Shown here: one piece after another, positions 17,790-26,680 of the stretch
How the letters are laid out: each line of letters starts with the position of its first letter
Numbering within the stretch: position 1 is the stretch's first letter
Source: JBEHWX01 sp048498995
GTDB lineage: Bacteria > Bacteroidota > Ignavibacteria > OLB7
Direction of reading: 5' to 3'
DNA length: 62,136 nucleotides
Assembly (NCBI GenBank): GCA_048498995.1
Contig: JBEHWX010000025.1
Coordinates: 1 to 62,136, forward strand
Position numbers and translations under genes: made by a program
The notes under the pieces: generated by a model
The model's database searches: none
The model's input: the letters and a program-made list of their open reading frames with translations, nothing else
What the model was told of the DNA's origin: nothing

Positions 17790-20700
17790 TCAATTCTGCT
17801 CCGCCACGTTCATGACGGTCACGGCGTCCGGCACCAGAAGCTCCGGAGCGATCTCCGGATGCTTGCTCGCACGGCGGTCGGCGCGTCTCTTCCGCCTGAC
17901 GATGAAGCGCGAGCGGATATTGTCCACGATGTAGTAGACCACCGGCACGAACACCAGCGTCAGCAGCATCGAGCTGGTCAGACCGCCGATCAGCGCCCAG
18001 GCCAGGCCCGACTTCCACTCCGCGCCGGCGCTGGCGGCCAGCGCGATCGGGAGCATGCCGAAGATCATCGTCAGCGTCGTCATCAGAATCGGACGCAGAC
18101 GGGTGCGGCCCGCCTCGATCAGCGCGTCGGTGGTCCGGAGCCCTTCCTCGCGCAGCTTGTTGGTGAAGTCCACCAGCAGGATCGCGTTCTTGGCCACCAG
18201 ACCGATCAGCATGATGATGCCGAGCACCGAGAAGATGCTGAGCGACTTGGCCGCGAGCGCAAGCGCCCAGAGCGCGCCGATCATCGCCAGCGGGATCGAG
18301 AAGAGCACCACGAACGGCCAGACGAACGAGTTGTAGAGCGCCGCCATCACCAGGTACACGAAGAAGATGCCGGCCGCGAACGCCAGAAGCATGCCGCCGA
18401 ACGAATCGTTCTGGTTCTTCAGGTCGCCGTCGTAGCTCACCGTCACGTCCGGCGGCAGCTTCACGTTCTTCAGCTCCGTCTGGAACTTCTGCGCGATCGT
18501 GCCGCTCGGCACGCCGAGCGTCTGCGCGAAGACCGTGATTGCCGGATTGCGATCGCGACGCTGGAGCTTGGTCGGTCCGGTCGTCTGGAAGACGTTCGCG
18601 AACTGCTGGAGCTGGATCAGCTCGCCGCGATTGTTCACGAAGGTCAGCCCGGCAACGTCGGCCGTACGCGAGCGGTCGAACTCGTCGAGCATCACGCGGA
18701 TGTCGTACTCGGTCTCGCCGTCACGATACTTCGAGTCGTCGTCTCCGGTCAGGGCCAGCCGGAGCGTGTTGCCGACGTCGGCCAGAGTCAGGCCGAGGCT
18801 GGCCATCTTCTGACGGTCGATCTCGATCCGGGTCTCCGGCTTGCCATCCTCCGTCGAGAGACGGACGTCGGCGGTGCCGGGGACCTTCTTGAGGATGTCG
18901 GCGATCATGTTGGCTCCCTTGCGAACATCCTCGGGCTCGGGACCGGCGGCCACGATCTGAATCGGGGTCTGGTTGGCCGTGCCGAAGATGCCGATCGGGT
19001 TGACGCGCACCTTCACGCCCGGCATGTTGCCGAGCTCCTGCTTGATCTCGTCGGCCACGTCGTCGGTGGAGCGCAGACGCTCCTCCTTCGGCTTCAGCGT
19101 CACGGTGATATCCGAGACGTTGCTGGAGGACTGGTTCATCACACCCTCGGAGGAGGCACCGACGTTGACGAACACCTTCCGCACTTCCGGGATCGAGCTG
19201 ATCATCCGCTCTACGCGGAGCGTGGTGAGGTTGGTGTTCTCGATCGAGGCGCCAGGCGGAAGCTCGACGGCCACCGAGAACTCGCCGCGGTCGGCCTGCG
19301 TGATGAACTCGCCGCCGATGAAGCCCATCCCCACCAGCGCGAACGAGGAGAAGAAGAGAAGAACGGTCGCGATCACCACGATCGTCTTGTGCCCGAGGCT
19401 CCAGCGAAGCGCGCCGAGGTAGCTGGCGTTCAGACGATTGTAGAGTCCCTCGAACCAGAGGCCGAAGCGGCCGCCGATCGTCGCCTTCGACAGGTGCTGG
19501 AGGCGGCTGAAGCGCGAGGCCAGCAGCGGCGTGATCGTGAACGAGACCAGCAGCGACAGGAGCGTCGAGACGACGACCACCACCGAGAACTCGCGCATGA
19601 TGTTGCCGATCAGGCCGCTCAGAAGGCTCAGCGGCACGAACACCACCACGTCGACCAGGGTGATCGAAAGCGCGGTGAAGCCGATCTCGTTTCGTCCGTC
19701 GAGCGCGGCGGTCCGCTTGTCCTTCCTCATCTCGAGGTGGCGGTGGATGTTCTCCAGCACCACGATCGAGTCGTCCACCAGGATGCCGACCACCAGCGAG
19801 AGCGCCAGCAGGGTCATCAGGTTGAGCGAGAAGCCGAAGGCGTACATCGCCAGGAAGGTCGAGATCAGCGAGGCCGGGATGGCGACCATCACGATCACCG
19901 AGTCGCGAAGGCTGTGCAGGAACAGGAGCATCACCAGCGCGACCAGGAAGATGGCGATGAACAGATCGTGGCGCACCGCGTCGGCCGCGTCGATCGTGAA
20001 GAGCGACTGGTCTTGGGCGATGTCGAACTTGACCTTCTCCTTGGCGAAGTCGGTCTCGATCTTGGCCACCTCGGCGCGCACCAGCTTGCTGACCTCCACG
20101 CCGTTGGCGTCGGTCTGCTTGGTCACCAGCACGCCGATCGAGGTAGTACCGTTCAGTCGGTTGATGTTCGCGTAATCCTTCTGTCCATCCTCAACCTCGG
20201 CCACGTCGCCGAGGCGGATATCGCCGCCGGCCTTGGTGCGGCCGATGATCAGCCCCTTCATCTCATCGAGCGAGGCGATCTTGCCGGCCACGCGGACCAC
20301 GTACTGACCGTCGACATCCTTGATGGAGCCGGTCGGGAAGTCGAGGTTGGAGGCACGGATGGCGTTGCTCACCTGGAGGATCGACAGACCATAGGTCTTG
20401 AGCATCGCCGCGTCCACGTTGATGCGGATCTCGCGCTCGTCACCGCCGATGAGGGTCACCTGCGCCACGCCCGGCACTTTCGACATGCGGGGCTTGACGC
20501 GGTCCTTCATGAACTGGTAGAACTCACGCGCCGGCATCGCCGAGGTGGCGCCCATGCGAAGCACCGGAAGCTCGTCGATGGCGAACTTGGTGAGCGTCGG
20601 GGCCTTGGCGCCGTCGGGGAGCTGGTTCAGGATCTCATTGACCTTGCGCTGCGCATCCTGCAGCGACACGTCGGGGTTGGCCGACTGGAGGAACTCGATC

Positions 20701-20975
20701 ATCACGATCGAGGCTCCCTCCGAGGAGGTGCTGCGGATCGCGGAGATCTTGTCGATGCCGGAAACCGCGTCCTCGATCGGCTTGGTCACCGATGTCTCCA
20801 CCTCGTTCGGCGAGGCGCCCGGATAGACGGTCATCACCGTGACGAACGGGCTGGACATTTTCGGGAGCAGCTCGTACTTGAGCTGGAAGTAGCTGAAAAT
20901 GCCGAGCGAGACGAGGACCAGGAATATCACCACGACCAGCGTGGGACGCTTTATCGATAATTCGGTCAGTGTCAT
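17790..20975 (-). CDS. RND multidrug efflux transporter, AcrB/HAE1-like
   Basis: The 1,061-residue protein is a full-length resistance-nodulation-division pump that expels compounds by proton antiport across the inner membrane. The N-terminus MTLTELSIKRPTLVVVIFLVL is the first helix, and the DD pair of the proton relay is in VGILVDDSIVVLENI. The conserved Lys lies in LVAKNAILLVDFTNKLREEG. Two large periplasmic loops separate the two six-helix halves. It is the last gene of tetR-tolC-adaptor-pump, 39 bases after the adaptor. The C-terminus is basic. Substrates cannot be inferred. Confidence 0.96.
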   Translation of the reverse strand: MTLTELSIKRPTLVVVIFLVLVSLGIFSYFQLKYELLPKMSSPFVTVMTVYPGASPNEVETSVTKPIEDAVSGIDKISAIRSTSSEGASIVMIEFLQSANPDVSLQDAQRKVNEILNQLPDGAKAPTLTKFAIDELPVLRMGATSAMPAREFYQFMKDRVKPRMSKVPGVAQVTLIGGDEREIRINVDAAMLKTYGLSILQVSNAIRASNLDFPTGSIKDVDGQYVVRVAGKIASLDEMKGLIIGRTKAGGDIRLGDVAEVEDGQKDYANINRLNGTTSIGVLVTKQTDANGVEVSKLVRAEVAKIETDFAKEKVKFDIAQDQSLFTIDAADAVRHDLFIAIFLVALVMLLFLHSLRDSVIVMVAIPASLISTFLAMYAFGFSLNLMTLLALSLVVGILVDDSIVVLENIHRHLEMRKDKRTAALDGRNEIGFTALSITLVDVVVFVPLSLLSGLIGNIMREFSVVVVVSTLLSLLVSFTITPLLASRFSRLQHLSKATIGGRFGLWFEGLYNRLNASYLGALRWSLGHKTIVVIATVLLFFSSFALVGMGFIGGEFITQADRGEFSVAVELPPGASIENTNLTTLRVERMISSIPEVRKVFVNVGASSEGVMNQSSSNVSDITVTLKPKEERLRSTDDVADEIKQELGNMPGVKVRVNPIGIFGTANQTPIQIVAAGPEPEDVRKGANMIADILKKVPGTADVRLSTEDGKPETRIEIDRQKMASLGLTLADVGNTLRLALTGDDDSKYRDGETEYDIRVMLDEFDRSRTADVAGLTFVNNRGELIQLQQFANVFQTTGPTKLQRRDRNPAITVFAQTLGVPSGTIAQKFQTELKNVKLPPDVTVSYDGDLKNQNDSFGGMLLAFAAGIFFVYLVMAALYNSFVWPFVVLFSIPLAMIGALWALALAAKSLSIFSVLGIIMLIGLVAKNAILLVDFTNKLREEGLRTTDALIEAGRTRLRPILMTTLTMIFGMLPIALAASAGAEWKSGLAWALIGGLTSSMLLTLVFVPVVYYIVDNIRSRFIVRRKRRADRRASKHPEIAPELLVPDAVTVMNVAEQN

Positions 20976-21014
20976 GAGTCGTTGTCTCGAAATATTCTAC
21001 AATGTCCTCGACGC

Positions 21015-22067
21015 TTATTTCACGATCGCAACCGGAGCATTATCGGTCAGATTGTTCTGACCGTCGATCACCACGGTCTCCCCCTGGCTCAGGCCGCTGA
21101 GCACCTGGATCCGCGTGCCGGCCTCGGCGCCGACGACGATCGAGCGGAGATGCGCGACGCCGTTCTGCACCACGTAGACCTGCGCCTCCTTCACCGAGCC
21201 GAGGATCGCCGCGCGCGGGATCATCAGGGCCTCGGTCTGCGGGATCGAGCTGAACGCCACGCGGGCGAACATGCCGGCCTTCAGCGGATGCGCTCCGTTG
21301 TTGACAAGCGTGATCTCCACCGGGTAGGTGTGAGCCTCGTCGCTCTTGACACCCACGCTCTGCACGCGTCCCTCGAAGGTGACGCTCGGGTAGATATCGG
21401 TCGAGACGTCGACGCGATCGCCGACATGCAGACGGAAGACGTCGTTCTCCGGCAGGTTCACCTTCACCTTCAGACGGGAGATGTCGACGATGTTGACGAT
21501 CGGCGTTCCGTTCTGGATCGTGGCTCCGAGGCTGGCCGGACGGGCGGTGACGACGCCGGAGATCGGCGCGGTGATGCGCGTGTCGCGCAGCAGGCGCTGG
21601 GCGGTAGTCACCTGCGCCTCGGCGGCGCGGACGGCCAGGCGCGCGGTCTCGATCTGCTGCTCGGAGATCGCCTTGTCCTGATAGAGCTGCTCGTAGCGCT
21701 TCACATCGTCCTGCGCCTTCTGCAGGTTCACCTCGGCGGTGACCAGGCTGGCGCGCTTGAGCTCGTCATCGACCTGCGCGAGCACCGCGCCGGCCTGCTT
21801 GTAATCTCCCACCTCGACGAAGATCTGCTTGATACGACCCTGCGTCTCGGAGGTGACCATCACGTCGTTGTTGGCCATCACGGTTCCGACGATGGCGAGG
21901 TTCTGCTGGATCTTCTGGCGATCGACCGGAACGATCGAGACCGGGACCGCGATGTTGACGCGCGACTTGGAGGCCTTCGCATCCGCCTTGGCCTTGTTGG
22001 CCTTGAGCGTGAAGATTGCCAGGGCTACCAGGCCGATCATCACGACCGCTGCAAGTACCTTTTTCAT
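21015..22067 (-). CDS. RND efflux periplasmic adaptor (membrane fusion protein)
   Basis: This 350-residue HlyD/AcrA-type subunit links the pump to TolC. It has an N-terminal membrane anchor (KVLAAVVMIGLVALAIF) and not a lipobox, a first lipoyl half (GRIKQIFVEVGDYKQAGAVLAQVDD), a heptad-rich hairpin, the second lipoyl half with TRITAPISGVVTARPASLG, and a C-terminal beta-barrel with MIPRAAIL and VVIDGQNNL. Spacing is 87 bases from tolC and 39 to the pump, consistent with one operon. Confidence 0.95.
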   Translation of the reverse strand: MKKVLAAVVMIGLVALAIFTLKANKAKADAKASKSRVNIAVPVSIVPVDRQKIQQNLAIVGTVMANNDVMVTSETQGRIKQIFVEVGDYKQAGAVLAQVDDELKRASLVTAEVNLQKAQDDVKRYEQLYQDKAISEQQIETARLAVRAAEAQVTTAQRLLRDTRITAPISGVVTARPASLGATIQNGTPIVNIVDISRLKVKVNLPENDVFRLHVGDRVDVSTDIYPSVTFEGRVQSVGVKSDEAHTYPVEITLVNNGAHPLKAGMFARVAFSSIPQTEALMIPRAAILGSVKEAQVYVVQNGVAHLRSIVVGAEAGTRIQVLSGLSQGETVVIDGQNNLTDNAPVAIVK

Positions 22068-22154
22068 AGCTGTAAGAGGTATGTATTCCGTTGTTGAGAA
22101 CTTTCTTTCCTATGGGCGTCGGCTGGGGGGACTCGGGCATCCGAAACCTTCCGA

Positions 22155-23519
22155 TCAACGGAGGCTGTAGCGGACATCCTCTCCATCCGGAGTAACCTGA
22201 TAGCGCTGCCCGAGGAGCTGCTCGAGCTCGGCGACGGCGACGTGGTAATCGTGCACGGCCGAGAGCTGATTGAGCTTCGACTGGGCCAGCGCCAGATCGG
22301 CGTCGTTGACCTGGAGCTGCGTGCCGGTTCCGGCGCGGTAGCTGGTGGTCGCGATCTTGTAGCCGCGCTCGGCCTGCTCGATCGTCTTGTCGCCCGACTG
22401 GATCCGCTCCTTGGCGTACTTGATCCGGCGGAGCACCGACTCCAGCTGCAGACGGAGCCCGTGGCGCGCCTGCTCGAACTGAAGCCTCGACTGCTCGTAC
22501 TGCACCTGCGCCTCGGTCACCTGCGACGCGGTCTTCTTGCCGTTGAAGATGTTCAGGCTCAGGTTCAGCCCGACGTAGGAGGTCGGCTGGAAATCGAGAT
22601 CCCCCAGCTTGTCGGCCTGCGCCTGGAGCTGATAGGTGCCGAAGAGAGAAACCGTCGGCAGATAATCCGATTTCTTGATCTTGATCAAGTCTTCGTTGAC
22701 GTCGCGCATGTAGCTTAGCGCCTGCAGCTGCGGGTTGGCGTCCTCGAGAATCCGGCGCGCGTCGTCGAGCCCCGGCTCGTCGGTCGCAGTGGCCGAGACG
22801 GGACGGACCAGCGACTCGGTCAGCTCGATCGGCTGATCGGAATCGGTGCCGAGGATCACCTTCAGGTTATCGAGCGCCAGCTCGTAGTTGTCGCGCGACT
22901 GCACGACGGCCGGGCGCTGGTTGGCCACCTGCACCTCGGCGCGGACCGCATCGAACTCGGCGCGGACGCCGGCGCGGGTAAGCTGCTGGGTGTTGGTGAG
23001 ATTCTCCTCGGCGTTGGCCAGGAGGGTCTCGTTGACCTTCAGGAGGTCGCGGGCGAGCAGCGCGTCGTAGTAGGCCTTCTTGACGTTGAGAACGACGTCG
23101 GCCGTCTTGGAGCGGAGCTGCTGGCGGGAAATTTTAGCGTAGATCTCGGAGGTCTTCACGCCGGTGAACACGGCGCTGTTGAACACGATCTGATTGAGGG
23201 TCAGGTCGGTGGAGACGGCGTTCTGCGAACCGATCTCGATCGGGCGCACCACCCCATCGGCGCCGGGGATGTAGAACACCTGGCGCTGGATGTTGTTGGT
23301 ATAGCGGGCGTTGAACGTGAGCGTGGGAAGCGCGTTTCCAAACGCTTCGGACACCTGCGCGTCCGCGTTCTCGATCGAGAGGCGGGTCACTTTCAGGTCG
23401 CGATTGTTGATAAGTGCGGTCTCGATCGCCTTGTCCAGCGTGAGCTGGACCGGCTGCTGGGCGTTGGCGCTCAGGAAGCCGGCAAACAGGAGAATCGGGA
23501 TCAGCCTCGACGTTTTCAT
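22155..23519 (-). CDS. TolC-family outer membrane efflux channel
   Basis: I start at the ATG at 23519, which gives MKTSRLIPILLFAGFLSANAQ, a clear signal peptide; the longer frame to 23591 would place 24 polar residues in front. The mature protein has the two OEP repeats with long amphipathic helices (VSEAFGNALPTLTF in the first, YLPTVSLFGTYQLQA in the second) and the coiled AQVQYEQSRLQFEQARHGL. 454 residues is typical. It forms the trans-outer-membrane duct for the pump encoded downstream. Confidence 0.94.
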   Translation of the reverse strand: MKTSRLIPILLFAGFLSANAQQPVQLTLDKAIETALINNRDLKVTRLSIENADAQVSEAFGNALPTLTFNARYTNNIQRQVFYIPGADGVVRPIEIGSQNAVSTDLTLNQIVFNSAVFTGVKTSEIYAKISRQQLRSKTADVVLNVKKAYYDALLARDLLKVNETLLANAEENLTNTQQLTRAGVRAEFDAVRAEVQVANQRPAVVQSRDNYELALDNLKVILGTDSDQPIELTESLVRPVSATATDEPGLDDARRILEDANPQLQALSYMRDVNEDLIKIKKSDYLPTVSLFGTYQLQAQADKLGDLDFQPTSYVGLNLSLNIFNGKKTASQVTEAQVQYEQSRLQFEQARHGLRLQLESVLRRIKYAKERIQSGDKTIEQAERGYKIATTSYRAGTGTQLQVNDADLALAQSKLNQLSAVHDYHVAVAELEQLLGQRYQVTPDGEDVRYSLR

Positions 23520-23587
23520 GGAAGCTCTCGGTGTATTTCTCTGGCTGGATGTGCTCGTCAGTAGCTGGGGGGCAAACGGGGCGTCGA

Positions 23588-24268
23588 TCACTGCATGATG
23601 CCGTGGAGGAACACCGTCCGGATCAGTTTCGTGGCCGAGGCGATCTCGGTGTCGATCTCGGTCGGCTTCATCTCGCCGAAGACGGTCGAGAGGTTGCAGT
23701 CGCTCGGGTTCTCCCCGTTGTTCAGCCCGGCGCAGATCTTTTTGTAGACCCTGACGCTGAACTGGCCGAACATGAGGTTCATCAGAAGCGAGGCAAGCTC
23801 GACCGGCTCGGCCTTGGTGAGAATGGTCTTGCGCTTCTGCTCGGCGGCGATCGTATCGCCCAGGATCAGCAGAAGTTGCGGGAGCAATTGCATCAATGGG
23901 TTATTCCCACGCAGGTAGTGGGATTCCCGCATCATCAGATGCATCGCGTCCGGGTTGTGGAAGAAGTATCCGAGCTCGCCGCTGATGAAGCGGTCGATCT
24001 TCTCCTCGAAGGAGACATCCGCGGCAAGCGCCTCCTCGGCGATCCCCCGCACCGTGGCAAAGGAGTCCTCGATCACGGAGGCGAAGAGCGCCTCCTTGTT
24101 CGTGAAGTAGTTGTACAGGGTTCCCTTGCCGAACTCCGCCATCTCGGCCACGTCCTCGAGCTTGGCATCGGAGAAGCCCTTGCGCGCGAAGACAGTCCTG
24201 GCCGCCTCTATGATCTCCTGGCGCCTCATCTGGCGCTCCCTCTCACGTCTTGGAAGCTGCTGTATCAT
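23588..24268 (-). CDS. TetR-family transcriptional regulator of the efflux operon
   Basis: The 226-residue protein has a TetR N-terminal domain: RRQEIIEAARTVFARKGFSDAKLEDVAEMAEFGKGTLYNYF, with the recognition helix at about 48-58, and a divergent ligand-binding half. As first gene of the efflux operon, 68 bases before tolC, it is likely an autorepressor released by pump substrates. Met at 24229 is an alternative start. A perfect inverted repeat lies 57 bases upstream. Confidence 0.92.
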   Translation of the reverse strand: MIQQLPRRERERQMRRQEIIEAARTVFARKGFSDAKLEDVAEMAEFGKGTLYNYFTNKEALFASVIEDSFATVRGIAEEALAADVSFEEKIDRFISGELGYFFHNPDAMHLMMRESHYLRGNNPLMQLLPQLLLILGDTIAAEQKRKTILTKAEPVELASLLMNLMFGQFSVRVYKKICAGLNNGENPSDCNLSTVFGEMKPTEIDTEIASATKLIRTVFLHGIMQ

Positions 24269-24324
24269 GATTATTCCGCTATCAGCGAATATTCAGTTCA
24301 CACTTTGTACTACGTATCCAAATA

Positions 24325-24340
24325 ATGACCAGCGGGTCAT
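24325..24340. promoter_or_regulatory. Candidate TetR operator
   Basis: ATGACC-AGCG-GGTCAT is a perfect 6-bp inverted repeat in the divergent region between the tetR gene and the outer-membrane protein gene at 24400. A further GGGTCA half-site lies at about 24374. Position and symmetry fit a dimeric repressor site; binding by this TetR is inferred. Confidence 0.45.
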
Positions 24341-24399
24341 ATTCCGACTGAACGGTGCAAATGTAAACCAAACGGGTCAATTCGAACAAGGAGACAGAT

Positions 24400-25875
24400 G
24401 TGAATCCGTGTAAAGGCTCCCTCACGGCGTCGATTCGCCGCTTCCTCCTCCACCCCCACCCCGTCTTCGGAAGCGTCTCCGGAAGCGCCTCCGGAAGCGA
24501 TGCCGCGCGTGCAACCGCTCCCCGGCCGCTCCGGCGCCACCTGCGCACCCTCTGCCTGGCCGCGCTCCTGGCCGCCCCTCCCCTGGCCCGGCTCGCCGCT
24601 CAGACCAGCGACGACGCGCAGCACGCGGCCGATTCGGTGGTCCGCGGGGATGACCGGCTCTTCGACGATCCGATGCGCCCCTACACCGCCCTGGATTCGG
24701 CCATACAACGGGCCCCTCTTCCGACGGGCCGGCATGCGCGGTTTCCAGTCAGCGATGATATGTCGACCGAGTTCCTCCGTCTGGAGGACGCCTACTCGAT
24801 CATCAGCTACGACAGGGCCGACGGACTCTATGTCGGCGCGGGCGGGGATCTGCCGGAACGGGCGTTCATCGACGGACGGGTGCAGGGGTGGCTCACGCTC
24901 GGCTACGGGTTCGGATCGCACTACTGGCAAGCCGGCGCGGGGCTGACGCGGGATGTGCTCTCCGAGGCGGCGCCGCTCCGGATCTCGCTGGAGGCGCACC
25001 TCGTCACCGATACGCGGGACGCCTGGAAGATGGGGCCCATCGAGAATACCTTCTTCGCGACGCTGGCCGGGATCGACACGCGCGACTACTTCCAGCGCCG
25101 CGGCTTCTCGGTCGGCCTGGAGACGTTCCTCGACCAGCGGACCGGTATCGGCGCCGAGTTCCGCTACGATTCCTACAGGAGTTCCCGCCTCGAATCCCAG
25201 TGGTCCATCTTCGGACCGAAACAGCCGTTCCGGGACGTTCCCGCGGTAACCGAGGGGCCGCTCAGAAGCATCCTCTTCACCGGGACGACCGACTACATCA
25301 CGCGACGCTCCATCAATAGTTTCCGCTACGGTGCCGAGGCGCGGGCCGAGTTCGGCATCGACTCCCGACGTTTCAGCCAGTACATCCTCGACGCCCGGGT
25401 GAAGGCGCTGGTGATTCCCCGTTTCCTCTGGCTCAACGGCCGCCTCCGGGCCGCCAGCTCGACCGGCGACCTGCCGCTTCAACGGATGTTCACGCTGGGC
25501 GGCTTCGGCACGCTCCCAGGATACCCCCAGAACTCGATGGAGGGGGACAGGATGTTCCTGCTGCAGACCGAGGTGGTACTGGCGCTGTTCGACGGCGTTC
25601 CCTTCTCCGTCCCCGATATCGAAATCAGCCGCAAAGGGGGTGGCGTGGGCCCGTCCGGCACCCGAATCATCATCGAGAACAACCTGGGGGGCGTGGGGCT
25701 GCCCGGCCCGGACGCAACACTCCTGGGAGGATTCCCGGCGGGATTGAAGGGATACAAACATTCGATGGGACTCTATTTAGGCAGCCCCGACGGACGTTTC
25801 CGGATCGGCGCGGCAATCCGAACCGACGTGGATGCGTCGCCCATCTTCGTGATCCGCTTCGCCCCCACGTTCTGA
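24400..25875 (+). CDS. Outer-membrane beta-barrel protein, Omp85/surface-antigen-like
   Basis: A 491-residue protein starting at GTG with an ideal AAGGAG six bases upstream. The basic N-terminus precedes a hydrophobic signal segment (LCLAALLAAPPLARLAAQ, about 50-67). The rest alternates aromatic beta-strand patterns and ends in phenylalanine (VIRFAPTF), as for barrels inserted by BAM. FTLGGFGTLPGYPQNSMEGD near 370 resembles the conserved L6-loop region of Omp85 barrels. No POTRA domains are seen. It is divergent from the tetR-efflux operon and may share its operator. Confidence 0.68.
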   Translation: MNPCKGSLTASIRRFLLHPHPVFGSVSGSASGSDAARATAPRPLRRHLRTLCLAALLAAPPLARLAAQTSDDAQHAADSVVRGDDRLFDDPMRPYTALDSAIQRAPLPTGRHARFPVSDDMSTEFLRLEDAYSIISYDRADGLYVGAGGDLPERAFIDGRVQGWLTLGYGFGSHYWQAGAGLTRDVLSEAAPLRISLEAHLVTDTRDAWKMGPIENTFFATLAGIDTRDYFQRRGFSVGLETFLDQRTGIGAEFRYDSYRSSRLESQWSIFGPKQPFRDVPAVTEGPLRSILFTGTTDYITRRSINSFRYGAEARAEFGIDSRRFSQYILDARVKALVIPRFLWLNGRLRAASSTGDLPLQRMFTLGGFGTLPGYPQNSMEGDRMFLLQTEVVLALFDGVPFSVPDIEISRKGGGVGPSGTRIIIENNLGGVGLPGPDATLLGGFPAGLKGYKHSMGLYLGSPDGRFRIGAAIRTDVDASPIFVIRFAPTF

Positions 25876-26067
25876 GAACCCGGCGGCGTGGCCACCTGAA
25901 GTGCCCTTTACGACACCTCCTCATGCGCGCCGCCCCGTGACGGCACTTCCAACGACGCCCCGAGCGCGGGCCAATGACGTACGGCAATCGGTGTGGATAC
26001 AGTCGGGAATGCTTGGGCATGCGGCGGCAAGAATGGCACGTTCGGCGAGTATCAGCGCGGGCCGTAC

Positions 26068-26335
26068 GCCCCCTGTTAACCGCACACCGGTAGCCGCACG
26101 TCTTCAGCGTGCGCGCATTGGCGGATGGCGGAGCGGTGGCGGACTGGACGAGGAGCCACGCGATACGCACGCCCCTGATTAACCGCACGGAGGTAGGCGC
26201 ACGTCTTCAGCGTGCGCGCATTGGCGGACGGCGGAGCGGTCGCGACCTGGACGAGGAGCCACGGGGAACGTACGCCCCTGATAACCGCACAGTGGTAGGC
26301 GCACGTCTTCAGCGTGCGCGCATTGGCGAATATCG
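26068..26335. repeat. Tandem array of 103-bp units with conserved hairpin (type 1)
   Basis: Three units begin at about 26068, 26171 and 26274 with GCCCCTG(A/T)TAACCGCAC. Each contains the palindrome GCACG-TCTTCAG-CGTGC (loops at 26101, 26204 and 26306) followed by GCGCATTGGCG. The third unit is cut short after the hairpin. Sequence between hairpins diverges by point changes, so the units are not freshly duplicated. Confidence 0.85.
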
Positions 26336-26497
26336 GCACGGTGGCGGGATTGCTCGTCGGAAGCATTCGTTGCGTGCGCGATGCGTATACGACGCGCGGC
26401 GATCGGGGAGATAGCGGCCCATTACCGCTCCGACGGAGAAACCGCCCCGAGGAAGATCGTCCACCAGGGCGCGCACACGTTCTCAGAGCCAGGTGGG

Positions 26498-26562
26498 ATG
26501 TAGGGGCGGCCTTCCGTGGCCGCTCTTTCCGGCGGCGAGAATGGCGCGCGTCGAAGACGCGC
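26498..26562. repeat. Two further hairpins in the repeat island (type 3)
   Basis: GCGGCC-TTCCGT-GGCCGC (26506-26523), preceded by TGTAGGG, and GCGCGTC-GAA-GACGCGC (26546-26562) are perfect stem-loops. The first shares the GTAGG leader and a TTC-containing loop with the tandem hairpins nearby. Confidence 0.55.
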
Positions 26563-26680
26563 CGCTGGGTGCGCCGGCGATCATGCGGCCACCGACATGG
26601 GAGGTCGCTTCACGAACGAGACCGCCGGGGGTTCTCCCCAGGCGGGCTCGTTCGCAAGATGCATGTCGTGTCGAAAGGGC

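Larger units (their letters stand above)
25876..26680. other. Gene-free island of hairpin repeats
   Basis: About 800 bases without a credible gene. It contains the three-unit 103-bp tandem array (26068-26335) and, further on, two separate small hairpins (26503-26523 and 26546-26562). The open frames here, such as those encoding VGARLQRARIG repeatedly, are products of the repeat and not genes. Confidence 0.6.

Noticed and set aside
17859..20960. 1,033-residue open frame on the plus strand
   Set aside because: Antisense to the RND pump gene; composed almost only of R, H, E, D, L and A and lacking motifs.
26076..26414. Open frames repeating VGARLQRARIG or its antisense
   Set aside because: Encoded by the 103-bp repeat units in several frames with no ribosome-binding sites; explained by the DNA repeat.
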